From UBA6183 sp964545895 (lineage in GTDB: Bacteria; Bacteroidota; Bacteroidia; UKL13-3): DNA of 18,455 nt. Numbering within the stretch: position 1 is the first letter of the stretch; each line of letters begins with the position of its first letter. The stretch is taken from NCBI GenBank assembly GCA_964545895.1, contig CAZJHS010000058.1, positions 1-18,455 of the forward strand, read 5' to 3'. The notes beneath the pieces were generated by a model, which saw nothing but the letters and a program-made list of their open reading frames with translations, searched no databases and was not told the DNA's origin. Below are positions 1-8,295 of the stretch, in pieces. Position numbers and translations under genes: made by a program.

Positions 1-647
1 TCTCCGCGTTTTACGGCTTTATAAAACTGCCCCCACGCCAAAGGATCAAATATGCGGTTAGGCGGTAATTGCCCGTTGTAATAATATTTATATGCTTGTT
101 GTTGCATGGCGTATCGCTGAGATTCTATGCCATCCATGGTCATTCCATTTGCAATATTTTCGAGCGTGCGTTTGCGTAAATTATGGGTTGATGCATTGTA
201 GTACGCATCAGAAATATTAGCCTTTACGAAATAATAATTAAACTCATCTGGTGTGGGGTAAGATCTAATAATTGCAGCATTTAAATACACAGGATCTTCT
301 TTTAAAGCAAGCGTAACTGTGTGTTTTATGCCCTTAATATTTGCAGGCAAAACATACTCTAAAGTATGATAACCTATGAAGCTAAATATGATAGTATCTG
401 ATTTTTTTACCACCATCGAAAAATAGCCACCATCATCAGTTAAAGTTCCTTTGCTGGTATTTTTAATACTTATCGACACCAATGGAAGACCCTCTGAACT
501 ATCGGCATTAACAATTACACCCGATAGCTGAATAAGCTCATCGCGCATAGCTTTTGGATTATTTGTGGGCACAGGCTGTTGCGCCCAACTTATAGTTAGA
601 CCCAAAGCGCAATAAAATGTAATCAGTAGAAGTATTTTCCTCATCAT
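1..647 (-). CDS. Secreted CarboxypepD_reg-like protein, 3' end cut by window edge
   Basis: Translated by hand; 215 codons are visible and the frame runs off the left edge. The product begins with MMRKILLL and a hydrophobic signal peptide that probably ends at SWAQ/Q near residue 23. Residues about 41-100 match the carboxypeptidase-regulatory-like beta-sandwich common in Bacteroidota: LSGVIVNAD, then VSISIKNTSKGTLTDDGGYF, then IIFSFIGYHTLEY. The later part, with YYNGQLPPN and FDPLAWGQFYKA, resembles the C-terminal half of a conserved roughly 240-residue Bacteroidota family of unknown function, so probably only a few dozen residues are missing. ATG at 647 is chosen; a second ATG follows directly. 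The chrA stop is 2 bp upstream, so the two are probably cotranscribed. It is presumably periplasmic or at the cell surface. The exact role is unknown; it is not a peptidase, since only the regulatory-like fold is present. Confidence 0.8.
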   Translation of the reverse strand, partial: MMRKILLLITFYCALGLTISWAQQPVPTNNPKAMRDELIQLSGVIVNADSSEGLPLVSISIKNTSKGTLTDDGGYFSMVVKKSDTIIFSFIGYHTLEYVLPANIKGIKHTVTLALKEDPVYLNAAIIRSYPTPDEFNYYFVKANISDAYYNASTHNLRKRTLENIANGMTMDGIESQRYAMQQQAYKYYYNGQLPPNRIFDPLAWGQFYKAVKRG

Positions 648-649
648 AA

Positions 650-1840
650 CTAAAACGCAAAACCTGCCCAAATACATATAATTACTACAACCGGACTTGG
701 TATTTTTGTTGTCAATAATAAGAATAATGTACCTAAAAGTACTAACATATTGGCCTGATTCACCTCAATTGGCTCAAATAACAAATAGGCCGAAGCTATA
801 ACCAAGCCTGCCGAAGTTGCATTAATGCCCTCAATAGCGTGTTTTATTGGAGAGTAATTTTTGATTTGCGCCCAAATTGGATAAACAAAAAAGATAAGTA
901 AGATACCAGGTAAAAAAATTGCCACTGTACCAATTACTCCACCTAAAATTTGTCCGCCAATCCCCCAATGTGTTAAAGCCATGGCACCAGTGTAAGTACT
1001 AAAACTAAATACAGGACCCGGCACAGCTTGCAGTACACCAATTCCTGCCAAAAAAGTATTGGGCTCCAAGTAGTGTTTAAACTCTACAAATTGATTGTAC
1101 ATCATGGGTATCAAAACATGTCCACCACCAAATACAATACTCCCGTAGCGATAAGTATTTTCAAAAATTAGTACTGCAGGATTTTTAGTTAATGCACCCA
1201 ACAAAGCCGCTAGTAAAAACACTCCTAAAAACACTAAAAAATTAGTCCAGCTAATATTTCTAATAGGCTTTACATCGCTGTAGTTTGCTCTATTTACCCG
1301 TGCCGAAACAACACCTCCTAACAACAACAAGAGCGGAAATACGTAAGGCGTATGAATAACAATGGCTAAAACAGCAGCAATAATCATCAACACCCAATGG
1401 TGTAGCCTTGTTATAAAAATGTTTTTAATTTGATAGGCTGCATAAAAAATAAAGCCTACCGCCATAGGCTGCAGGTATTTTAAAAAGCCGAGCTTAGGAC
1501 TTGAAATATCTAAAACAGTAAGTAACAAGGCAAAACTTAGCATGATTAAACTTGCTGGCAATACCCAAATAGCAAGCGTGGCAAACGCCAATAATGGGCC
1601 ACCAAGTTTATACCCAATTGCGGTAATAGTTTGGGTTGATGTAGGACCAGGCAACATACTGCATAGTGAATTCAACTCTTTTAATTCCTCCTCGGTAAGG
1701 TAATTACGTTTTTTTACCAAGGTTTTATAAAACTGAGTAAAGTGCATTTGCGGACCACCAAATGCAGTAACAGCAAGTGTTAATACATCAAGCAGATACA
1801 TGAACAGCTTAATTTTTTTTATTTTAGTTGATTGGTCCAT
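650..1840 (-). CDS. chrA: Chromate transporter ChrA, two-domain form
   Basis: Inner-membrane protein of the CHR family, whose characterised members export chromate; the physiological substrate here is not shown. It has 396 residues, the usual size of long-chain ChrA, and consists of two homologous halves. The N-terminal half carries FGGPQMHF (residues 27-34) and LPGPTSTQ (63-70). The C-terminal half repeats this as FGGGHVLIPMM (237-247) and VPGPVFSF (273-280). Long hydrophobic runs fill the rest, in line with about ten membrane segments. The ATG at 1838-1840 fits because the family motif starts some 25 residues in. The stop TAG is 2 bp before the next gene, suggesting a two-gene operon. The poly-T run of the upstream gene's terminator ends 3 bp before the start codon, leaving no room for a separate promoter between them. 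Confidence 0.93.
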   Translation of the reverse strand: MDQSTKIKKIKLFMYLLDVLTLAVTAFGGPQMHFTQFYKTLVKKRNYLTEEELKELNSLCSMLPGPTSTQTITAIGYKLGGPLLAFATLAIWVLPASLIMLSFALLLTVLDISSPKLGFLKYLQPMAVGFIFYAAYQIKNIFITRLHHWVLMIIAAVLAIVIHTPYVFPLLLLLGGVVSARVNRANYSDVKPIRNISWTNFLVFLGVFLLAALLGALTKNPAVLIFENTYRYGSIVFGGGHVLIPMMYNQFVEFKHYLEPNTFLAGIGVLQAVPGPVFSFSTYTGAMALTHWGIGGQILGGVIGTVAIFLPGILLIFFVYPIWAQIKNYSPIKHAIEGINATSAGLVIASAYLLFEPIEVNQANMLVLLGTLFLLLTTKIPSPVVVIICIWAGFAF

Positions 1841-1843
1841 TGC

Positions 1844-1874
1844 AAAAAAAAAGCATCAGTTTAAACTGATGCTT
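1844..1874 (-). terminator. Rho-independent terminator of the 795-aa T9SS gene
   Basis: Positions 1851-1874 form a perfect 24-base palindrome (AAGCATCAGTTT and its complement). On the minus strand it is followed by a nine-T run at 1852-1844, partly shared with the stem. It lies 21 bp after the stop of the 795-aa gene. The right flank is not a T run, so it acts in one direction only. The chrA start codon follows directly. Confidence 0.85.
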
Positions 1875-1895
1875 CTTAATTAGGTAGGCAATATA

Positions 1896-4283
1896 TTATT
1901 GTTTTAAAAATTTAACAACCTTATTGCCGTTATTAGTGCTTAAAGTAAAATAGTAAACTCCTGGTACTAGTTTAGTAACATCTAATGATTGGTTGAATAC
2001 CGGAATTGTAATAAACTCTCCTAAGTAGTTATATACTTTAACTACATCATTTTCCAATGTTACACCGTCAATTCTCAAAACATCAACCACAGGATTTGGA
2101 TATACATTTAATGCATTCTCTTTACCTTCAATAAATACCAACTGGCTATGGGTTGTTTTGCCATCATAATCAGCAGCTGTAACTCTATACACCGCTGATG
2201 CATTTTGTTTATCAACCCAAATATAGCTTGTTGCCGATAATTGGTTTTGCGCATTAACTTTACCTATTACTGTAAAATCAACCTCGCCTATTAATTGCTC
2301 AACCAAATAAGTTGAAACATTTTTTTCTGAAGCAACTGTCCATATAATTTCGTTTCCTTTTGGGGTTGAAATTCCTGTTATGGTTGTAAACCTCACTGGC
2401 AATGGATTAGATGACGAATTTGTACCTATATAAAATGTATTGTTTAATTGCGCTGCACTTATGCCCAACTTACCTGCTGTTGGCTGAGTTGTTGTTCCAG
2501 CACCATCTTCAGAAACTGTGCCTGGTGCTATGCCATTAGCTAGAGTAATACGCATTTTAGTTACATCTGTTATCAAGCCCGAACTTACATTAGCTCTTAG
2601 CCTAACTCCGAAGTTAGTACCAGCTAAACCATTACCAGTAGATAATGTCCATGAATGTCCTAAACGAGAATTAACTGTTGTACCAGCGGTGATAGCCGAA
2701 TCGTAAAATGGAGTTGTGAATGAAGTAACTCCAGTATTTAATGCGAACGAAGTTAGAGAAACCGTACCAGCAGAAGTTGGGGTACCAAACACCCAAATAG
2801 GATAAGTTTCGCCATTGTTACCTACGGCAAATAAACTTGAATCGCCAGCAACACTTGCAGCGGTGGTAAACCAACGCGTTAAAGTTCCAGGACCTTTAAC
2901 CATTCCATTTAACTGAGATGAGCGAGCCACTAAACTGCTTGAGCCAATAGATAGCGTATTGTTGTTTAAGTTTAACATACCACTATCTAAATCTAAGTAT
3001 GCCGAATTTAAATCTAAGTTACGTAGTAAAGTTACCCCAGCAGGATTTTGAATGCGGAATCGCACGGCCGAATCAGCAGTGCTAGCTATTCTAATTTCAC
3101 CAGCACCAAAAATTGATTGCGAATTAGTTCCACTAAAATTAATATTACCTAATGCGGCTGTATACTTGCCTTGTAAAACAAGTTTTGCTCCAGACGCTAC
3201 ATTAATATTACCTGTAATATTAGCATTACCGCCCGTCAAGTTTAAATTAAACACACCTCCATTAACTATAATTTGTTTCATAGTAGTAGAGTTTGATGCA
3301 GTTAAATTGAACTGACCTTGCTGTATTATAATAGAGTCGAAATTAGCTACACCATTTTGCGTTGCGTTAATTACAGCATTTACATTAAAAATAAAATTAG
3401 CTAAACTACGGCCAGAGATAGATGGAGTATTGCTTGAACTTTGGATGTAATTACTGCCAGGAGTAAATATTACTTTACTAGCTGGTGCTGTTAGAGCAAA
3501 TGGGTTTGAACCAATGTAAAAATCAAAAGTTGAACCCGCCTGAAAAACAATCGTGTTAGATCCACCTACAATTGAAAACGGATTTCCAACAAAAGAACTA
3601 TCCGTTCTGATTACGGAACCTGCGGCAAAAACTATTGAAAGGGTATCTAATCCAACTATACGTTGGCGTGCATTCAATAAACGTACAGTTCCTTGTATTT
3701 GAGCTTTACTTCCGCTCAAAACTCTTAATACCAAAGCGGTGTCACTCATGGTTAATGTACTACCTGCTGTAATATCAAGGGCTGATGTTGTTCCATCGTT
3801 AATGTTGATACTAGGTGCATAGGCATATGGAACAGGTGTTGTTATTGTACCCGAAGCAGAGACAACCATTGAAGTTGCAGAGGCTATTGAACTAACCTCA
3901 CCATAAAACGTTGTTCCATTAGTAATCAAGTCACCAATCTTCAAGTCTGTGTTAAATGCTGTTCCTGTACCAGTTACGGCTGTTGCAGCTCTTGTTATTG
4001 TTCCTGAAGCAACAATAGGCGTTTTAGCTATAAATCTTACAGTAGCATTATTTATAATTCTCAGCTTTCCAATTGTTTGTGTTGGAATACCTGTAGCGCA
4101 AGCATTTGCTACAACAGAGCCATTAAACACCAAAACATCATTTGATGCTGGCGTATTTCTTGCAGGAGTCCAACTTGATGGAGCATTCCAATCACCCCTG
4201 GAAACATTCCAGGTGTAGGTAGTTTGAGCACTTAGGGTTGTGCCAAAAAACAGTAATAAAAAAGTAAATTTAAAGGGGGTCAT
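1896..4283 (-). CDS. Large secreted protein with T9SS type A sorting domain
   Basis: A 795-residue exported protein. The signal peptide is residues 1-20 (hydrophobic FTFLLLFFG, ending LSAQ). Residues 22-56 hold a Trp-rich module (YTWN, DWNAPSSW, NDVLVFNG) that also starts the divergent neighbour. Residues about 93-156 contain TGTGTAFNTDLKIGDLI, a pattern familiar from phage tail-fibre proteins. Residues 160-620 are Gly/Ser/Thr/Asn-rich, with regular short beta-strand-like repeats. From about 630 comes the LPVRF...IIWTVASEKNVSTYLVEQ module that often precedes sorting domains. The last 74 residues are a type A sorting domain (NVYPNPVVDVLRIDG, then VPGVYYFTL and VVKFLKQ). In this family the C-terminal domain directs export through the T9SS and surface attachment. 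The actual function (adhesin, matrix or other) is not shown; there is no catalytic motif. It has its own terminator downstream. Confidence 0.9.
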   Translation of the reverse strand: MTPFKFTFLLLFFGTTLSAQTTYTWNVSRGDWNAPSSWTPARNTPASNDVLVFNGSVVANACATGIPTQTIGKLRIINNATVRFIAKTPIVASGTITRAATAVTGTGTAFNTDLKIGDLITNGTTFYGEVSSIASATSMVVSASGTITTPVPYAYAPSININDGTTSALDITAGSTLTMSDTALVLRVLSGSKAQIQGTVRLLNARQRIVGLDTLSIVFAAGSVIRTDSSFVGNPFSIVGGSNTIVFQAGSTFDFYIGSNPFALTAPASKVIFTPGSNYIQSSSNTPSISGRSLANFIFNVNAVINATQNGVANFDSIIIQQGQFNLTASNSTTMKQIIVNGGVFNLNLTGGNANITGNINVASGAKLVLQGKYTAALGNINFSGTNSQSIFGAGEIRIASTADSAVRFRIQNPAGVTLLRNLDLNSAYLDLDSGMLNLNNNTLSIGSSSLVARSSQLNGMVKGPGTLTRWFTTAASVAGDSSLFAVGNNGETYPIWVFGTPTSAGTVSLTSFALNTGVTSFTTPFYDSAITAGTTVNSRLGHSWTLSTGNGLAGTNFGVRLRANVSSGLITDVTKMRITLANGIAPGTVSEDGAGTTTQPTAGKLGISAAQLNNTFYIGTNSSSNPLPVRFTTITGISTPKGNEIIWTVASEKNVSTYLVEQLIGEVDFTVIGKVNAQNQLSATSYIWVDKQNASAVYRVTAADYDGKTTHSQLVFIEGKENALNVYPNPVVDVLRIDGVTLENDVVKVYNYLGEFITIPVFNQSLDVTKLVPGVYYFTLSTNNGNKVVKFLKQ

Positions 4284-4299
4284 AATTATTAATTTTAAG

Positions 4300-4307
4300 C
4301 AAATGTA
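4300..4307 (-). promoter_or_regulatory. Candidate -7 box for the 795-aa T9SS gene
   Basis: The minus strand reads TACATTTG, an exact match to the Bacteroidota -7 consensus TAnnTTTG, ending 16 bp before the ATG. No TTG lies at the usual 17-19 bp upstream spacing, so only half of the promoter is supported. No equally good box was found for the divergent gene in this 145-bp spacer. Confidence 0.45.
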
Positions 4308-4428
4308 TAGTTTAACCCAAAACTATCCATATTTTAATGCTTATGAGCATAAATTTATTTTGATTAAAAACTTGTTTTATTTTGGATTAATTATGCTTTA
4401 TTTTGTAGTTACATTATTCCCTTATAAA

Positions 4429-7400
4429 ATGAGATTTAAATTTATTACACTAATAACCACCTTGTTTGTCGCATTTGGCGTTAACGCCCAAACAATAACA
4501 TGGAACAACCTAAATAGCACAAACAATTGGAGTGACGCTGATAACTGGGACGCAGTTGCAGTGCCAAGCGCTGGTGATAACGTAATTTTTGATGGTGCAG
4601 TATCGAATGACGACTGTTACATTGGAGATGCAGGCAGTGAAGCATTAAACATTACTTTTCAAAATGGTTACACAGGAACAGTGGAAGTAGCTAATGGTGC
4701 CAGTATTACTGTTTATGGAACTGTAACCCTTGCTACTAATGCCACATTACTAGTAAACGGAGATTTCATGACGGGAATATTAACGGCTAGTACGGGTACC
4801 ATAAACGCATCTGGAGCTACTACATTTACAGTAAGTGTTGATTACGGAGGTACAGGTGCTACAGGTGGAGCATTTAGTATAAGTGGCTGTGCATTTACTG
4901 CGCCAAGCACTACACCAATAATTGTAACAGGTACAATAAGTACATTAAGTGCTGGATCTTTTAACGCAAACGGAGGATCATTTCAATTTTCACCAAAAAT
5001 TTCAAAATCTATAGGTGGCGGATTTTCAGGTAGTAATTCATTCAATAACTTCTCATTTGAGCATAGCGGAACTGGCGTAATCAGTGTTACAATCAATGCA
5101 GCTGGACTAAGAGTAAATGGTACACTATCAATCATAACAAGTGGAACCAAAACATTCCTACTAAATACAGGAAGTATAGATTTACGCGGAGATTTAGACG
5201 TTTCATCTAACCTAGCAACTAATGGAACTGCATCTAATAATTCAGGAGGTAGCTCTACCATCACATTAGGCGGCTCTTCTTTGCAAACATTTGTTGGTAA
5301 TAGTTCTAATAGTGCCGGTGGTAATTTACCAACTGTGGTTATTGCTCAAGCAGGTGGTGGAAGCGTTGCGTTTTCTGACAGGGTAAATTTTGCCAGAAAC
5401 TTAACAATAAATAGCAACGGTAGCATAACCACCAATACATCAACTGTTGCTTTTCAAAACACTACACAAACTGCTACCTTATCTGGTACAACAACTACTA
5501 ACGTTCCTTTTTACAATTTAACATTGAATAAGTCTGGCTCTAGCTTCACTATTTCAAGTTTAAGTGCCAGCTGGGTAACCATTTCAAACTTATTAACTGT
5601 TACCGCAGGAACTTTTAACACAGGTAATAAATTGGCACTTACCTCAACCGCTTCTAACACGTCAGCACAAGTTGCAAGTGTAGGCGGAACAATTAGTGGT
5701 AATGTTAGGGTTGAGAGATTTATACCAGGCTCAACTGGGCGTAAATGGAGATTTTTGGCATCTCCAGTTACCACATCTGATTTCATCAGTAACAACTGGC
5801 AACAACAAATTCATATTACAGGAGCAGGTTCGGGAGGAACTAATTGCCCATCATTAACAGCTCACACCAATGGATTTGACGCAACAACTAGTAATTCACC
5901 ATCAATATATACGTATGATGAAGGTGCTGGTGCATTTGCATCTATCGCATCAACTAATGCTACTAATTTAACCCGCGGTGTTGGTTATAGAGCTTTTATA
6001 CGTGGGGCTCGAAGCCAAGGCTGCTCATTATTAGATGGAACAAACCCAACACCTAATAACGTAACACTAAGCGCAACCGGTACTTTAGGTACAGGAACGC
6101 AAACATTGAACGTAACTAACGGAACTGGTGGCGGATGGAATTTATTAGGAAACCCATTCCAAGCTATTATTGATTGGGATAACATAGCAAGAACAAATGT
6201 TGATGCTACCTATTATACTTTTAATCCAACAGCTGGCTTAGGTGGTGTTGGTGCATACGGAAACTATACTGCAGGCGGATCTGGAACAAATGGTGCTACA
6301 AGGTACATTGGCCCTGGTCATTCATTTTGGGTCTTAGCATCTGCAGCAGGTTCAATTGCTGTTGAGGAAGCTGACAAAGCGGTAACACAAACAGGCTCGG
6401 CAACAACGTTGTTCAAAACATCTTCATCAAATGATATTTCAATAAAAATATCAGATGCTGCAGAATACTCTGATGAGGTTTTAGTGAGCTTTGTAAATGG
6501 AACTACTAAATGTTTCGATACAGATAAAGATGCCGTAAAATATCAGTTTAACTTAGGAGTTGGCAATATTGCAACTTTTAATAGCTGTTCGGCAACTAAA
6601 TATGCAATAAACGCAATGCCTGCTTATACTTTAACAAGTACCGACACCATTGGTATTCATATTAGAGTGGCTAGTAACACAAGCGCTAATTATAAATTAA
6701 CTTTTGCTGGTCTTTCAGCAATTAACAGTACTTTAGATGTATATCTATTAGATAGCTATTTAAATACTTATTTCAACCTAAAAACTAATCCAGTTTATAA
6801 CTTCTCTACTATTGCTAATAATGCAGCTACTCAAGGTGCATCAAGATTTAGTATATTAATTGGTACTGGATTATCTGCGTTACCTGTTAAGTTGAATAAT
6901 TTTACAGCTAGCCAACAAGGTAAAACAAGCAAATTAGTTTGGACTACTGCAGCTGAATTAAATAGCAAAGCTTTTATTATTGAACGCAGTACTGATGCAG
7001 TAAACTATGAAGCAATAGGCGTTGTAGATGCACAAGGAAACTCAGCTGTAAAGAGTGCTTATCAATACAACGACCTTGCTCCTGTTATGAATGAAAACAA
7101 TTACTATCGTTTAAAAATGGTTGACAAGAATGGTAAATACGAATACAGCAACATACAAATAGTTAGCTTTATGGATAATGCCGAAATGAACGTTAGCATT
7201 GCGACTTCTGTTTTCCCAATTCCTGCATCAACATTTGTTACCTTTACTATTGGTAATGAAATAAACAGCGAAATTGACTACAAACTCTATGACATTACCG
7301 GCAACTTAATTAACGAAGCTGTAAACTTGGTACCTGGTGCCAACAACGAACTTAAGGTTAATCTTGATCCATCGTTGAAATCGGGTTTTTATATAATAGA

Positions 7401-7452
7401 ATTACACGACAACTATGGCAACAGTCAACGCATTAAATTTGTGAAAGAATAA
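4429..7452 (+). CDS. Large secreted T9SS cargo protein, related to its divergent neighbour
   Basis: The frame is open from 4240, but the ATG at 4429 is chosen because it begins a clear signal peptide (MRFKFITLITT, ending VNAQ at residues 18-21). Earlier codons overlap the neighbouring gene and encode no export signal ahead of it. That gives 1007 residues. Residues 23-56 repeat the neighbour's Trp module (ITWNN, NWSDADNW, DNVIFDG). Residues 60-425 are Gly/Thr/Asn-rich and beta-helix-like. Residues about 425-650 are the Bacteroidota module with WRFLASPV, YTYDEGAG, GWNLLGNPFQAIIDW and GHSFWVLA. Residues 818-912 are the LPVKLNNF...KLVWTTAAELNSKAFIIERS module. The last 80 residues form a sorting domain, with FPIP where most have YPNP, ending SGFYIIELHDN and RIKFVKE. 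It is probably exported and surface-displayed through the T9SS; no enzyme signature is seen. Confidence 0.88.
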   Translation: MRFKFITLITTLFVAFGVNAQTITWNNLNSTNNWSDADNWDAVAVPSAGDNVIFDGAVSNDDCYIGDAGSEALNITFQNGYTGTVEVANGASITVYGTVTLATNATLLVNGDFMTGILTASTGTINASGATTFTVSVDYGGTGATGGAFSISGCAFTAPSTTPIIVTGTISTLSAGSFNANGGSFQFSPKISKSIGGGFSGSNSFNNFSFEHSGTGVISVTINAAGLRVNGTLSIITSGTKTFLLNTGSIDLRGDLDVSSNLATNGTASNNSGGSSTITLGGSSLQTFVGNSSNSAGGNLPTVVIAQAGGGSVAFSDRVNFARNLTINSNGSITTNTSTVAFQNTTQTATLSGTTTTNVPFYNLTLNKSGSSFTISSLSASWVTISNLLTVTAGTFNTGNKLALTSTASNTSAQVASVGGTISGNVRVERFIPGSTGRKWRFLASPVTTSDFISNNWQQQIHITGAGSGGTNCPSLTAHTNGFDATTSNSPSIYTYDEGAGAFASIASTNATNLTRGVGYRAFIRGARSQGCSLLDGTNPTPNNVTLSATGTLGTGTQTLNVTNGTGGGWNLLGNPFQAIIDWDNIARTNVDATYYTFNPTAGLGGVGAYGNYTAGGSGTNGATRYIGPGHSFWVLASAAGSIAVEEADKAVTQTGSATTLFKTSSSNDISIKISDAAEYSDEVLVSFVNGTTKCFDTDKDAVKYQFNLGVGNIATFNSCSATKYAINAMPAYTLTSTDTIGIHIRVASNTSANYKLTFAGLSAINSTLDVYLLDSYLNTYFNLKTNPVYNFSTIANNAATQGASRFSILIGTGLSALPVKLNNFTASQQGKTSKLVWTTAAELNSKAFIIERSTDAVNYEAIGVVDAQGNSAVKSAYQYNDLAPVMNENNYYRLKMVDKNGKYEYSNIQIVSFMDNAEMNVSIATSVFPIPASTFVTFTIGNEINSEIDYKLYDITGNLINEAVNLVPGANNELKVNLDPSLKSGFYIIELHDNYGNSQRIKFVKE

Positions 7453-7471
7453 AACACTTATCGCACATAAC

Positions 7472-7505
7472 AAAAAAGTCCAGACGTTTCAGTCTGGACT
7501 TTTTT
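7472..7505. terminator. Bidirectional terminator between T9SS gene and exonuclease gene
   Basis: A 14-bp perfect stem (AAAAAAGTCCAGAC at 7472-7485 pairing with 7492-7505) closes a 6-base loop. It has six A on the left and six T on the right, so it can terminate transcripts from both converging genes. It lies 19 bp after the plus-strand stop and 19 bp from the minus-strand stop. Confidence 0.92.
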
Positions 7506-7524
7506 GTTTATAAGTAAACCGCTT

Positions 7525-8295
7525 TTAGCGTTTAAATCCTTTTAGCTTTAATTGGGTTAATCTACGTTTGGTATCTTCCGGGAAATCACCATTCATCATC
7601 CAATCGTAATAACCATAATCGGTTTTAAATACATCATCAACCAACTTACCTTTATGTCGGCCGAAGTTAAATAATGGCTGGCCAGCATCGTTGTAAATCA
7701 TACGACCAGCTAAATCTACATTTTTATCTTGCTTGGTAAAGTTATGTAAAAAATCAATGTCGTTTTCAAGCTGACTGTAGTGTGTTAGTTGTGCCTTTAA
7801 CACCTCAAGTGTAGCAATGGTATCGGCTTCGGCACTGTGCGCATTTTCTAAACTTTTATTGCAGTAAAACTTATAGGCTGCAGTTAATGTGCGTTGCTCC
7901 ATCATATGGAATATACGCTGTGCATCTACAAATTTTCTATTCTCTACATCAAACTCCACTCCTGCACGCAAAAACTCTTCTACCAAAAGCGGAAAGTCAA
8001 ATTTGTTTGAGTTAAATCCAGCAAAATCGCATCCTTTAAATTCCTCAGCTAGCTCCTTTGCTTTAACTTTAAACAAAGGTGCATCTTTAACATCCTCATC
8101 ATAAATACCATGAATTAAACTTACCTCGTGCGGAATTGGCATACCAGGGTTAAAGCGCATGGTTTTTACATGTTCGCTACCATCAGGCATTACCTTTATG
8201 TAGCAAAACTCTACTATCCTATCGTTATTAACGCTAGTGCCCGTGGTTTCTAAATCGAAAACAATTAAGGGACGTTTTAAATTTAATTTCATCAT
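7525..8295 (-). CDS. DnaQ/ExoX-like 3'-5' exonuclease (DEDDh)
   Basis: A 256-residue predicted DNA exonuclease of the DEDD superfamily. The metal-binding residues are visible: D14 and E16 in VFDLETTG (Exo I), D100 in GFNSNKFDFPLL (Exo II), and H153 with D158 in HSAEADT (Exo III, the DEDDh type). After the catalytic domain, residues about 198-240 (PLFNFGRHKGKLVDDVF, then YYDWMMNGDFP) resemble the C-terminal domain of exodeoxyribonuclease X. This makes a stand-alone ExoX-like repair nuclease more likely than the epsilon subunit of DNA polymerase III. The first ATG shares its A with the purB stop (TAATG), and a second ATG follows at once, so translation is probably coupled to purB. No promoter of its own is visible. 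The substrate is inferred from the family, not shown. Confidence 0.88.
   Translation of the reverse strand: MMKLNLKRPLIVFDLETTGTSVNNDRIVEFCYIKVMPDGSEHVKTMRFNPGMPIPHEVSLIHGIYDEDVKDAPLFKVKAKELAEEFKGCDFAGFNSNKFDFPLLVEEFLRAGVEFDVENRKFVDAQRIFHMMEQRTLTAAYKFYCNKSLENAHSAEADTIATLEVLKAQLTHYSQLENDIDFLHNFTKQDKNVDLAGRMIYNDAGQPLFNFGRHKGKLVDDVFKTDYGYYDWMMNGDFPEDTKRRLTQLKLKGFKR

Noticed and set aside
2518..4218. Several plus-strand open frames opposite the 795-aa gene (2518-2706, 3052-3315, 3949-4218)
   Set aside because: They are Val/Ala/Leu-rich antisense shadows of Gly/Thr/Asn-rich repeats, with no signals or recognisable domains.
4240..4428. N-terminal extension of the 1007-aa T9SS protein by 63 codons
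   Set aside because: It overlaps the divergent gene's 5' end, and the signal peptide begins at the ATG at 4429; an upstream extension would bury it.
4983..6185. Minus-strand open frames opposite the 1007-aa gene
   Set aside because: Same compositional shadow effect; no start context or family resemblance.
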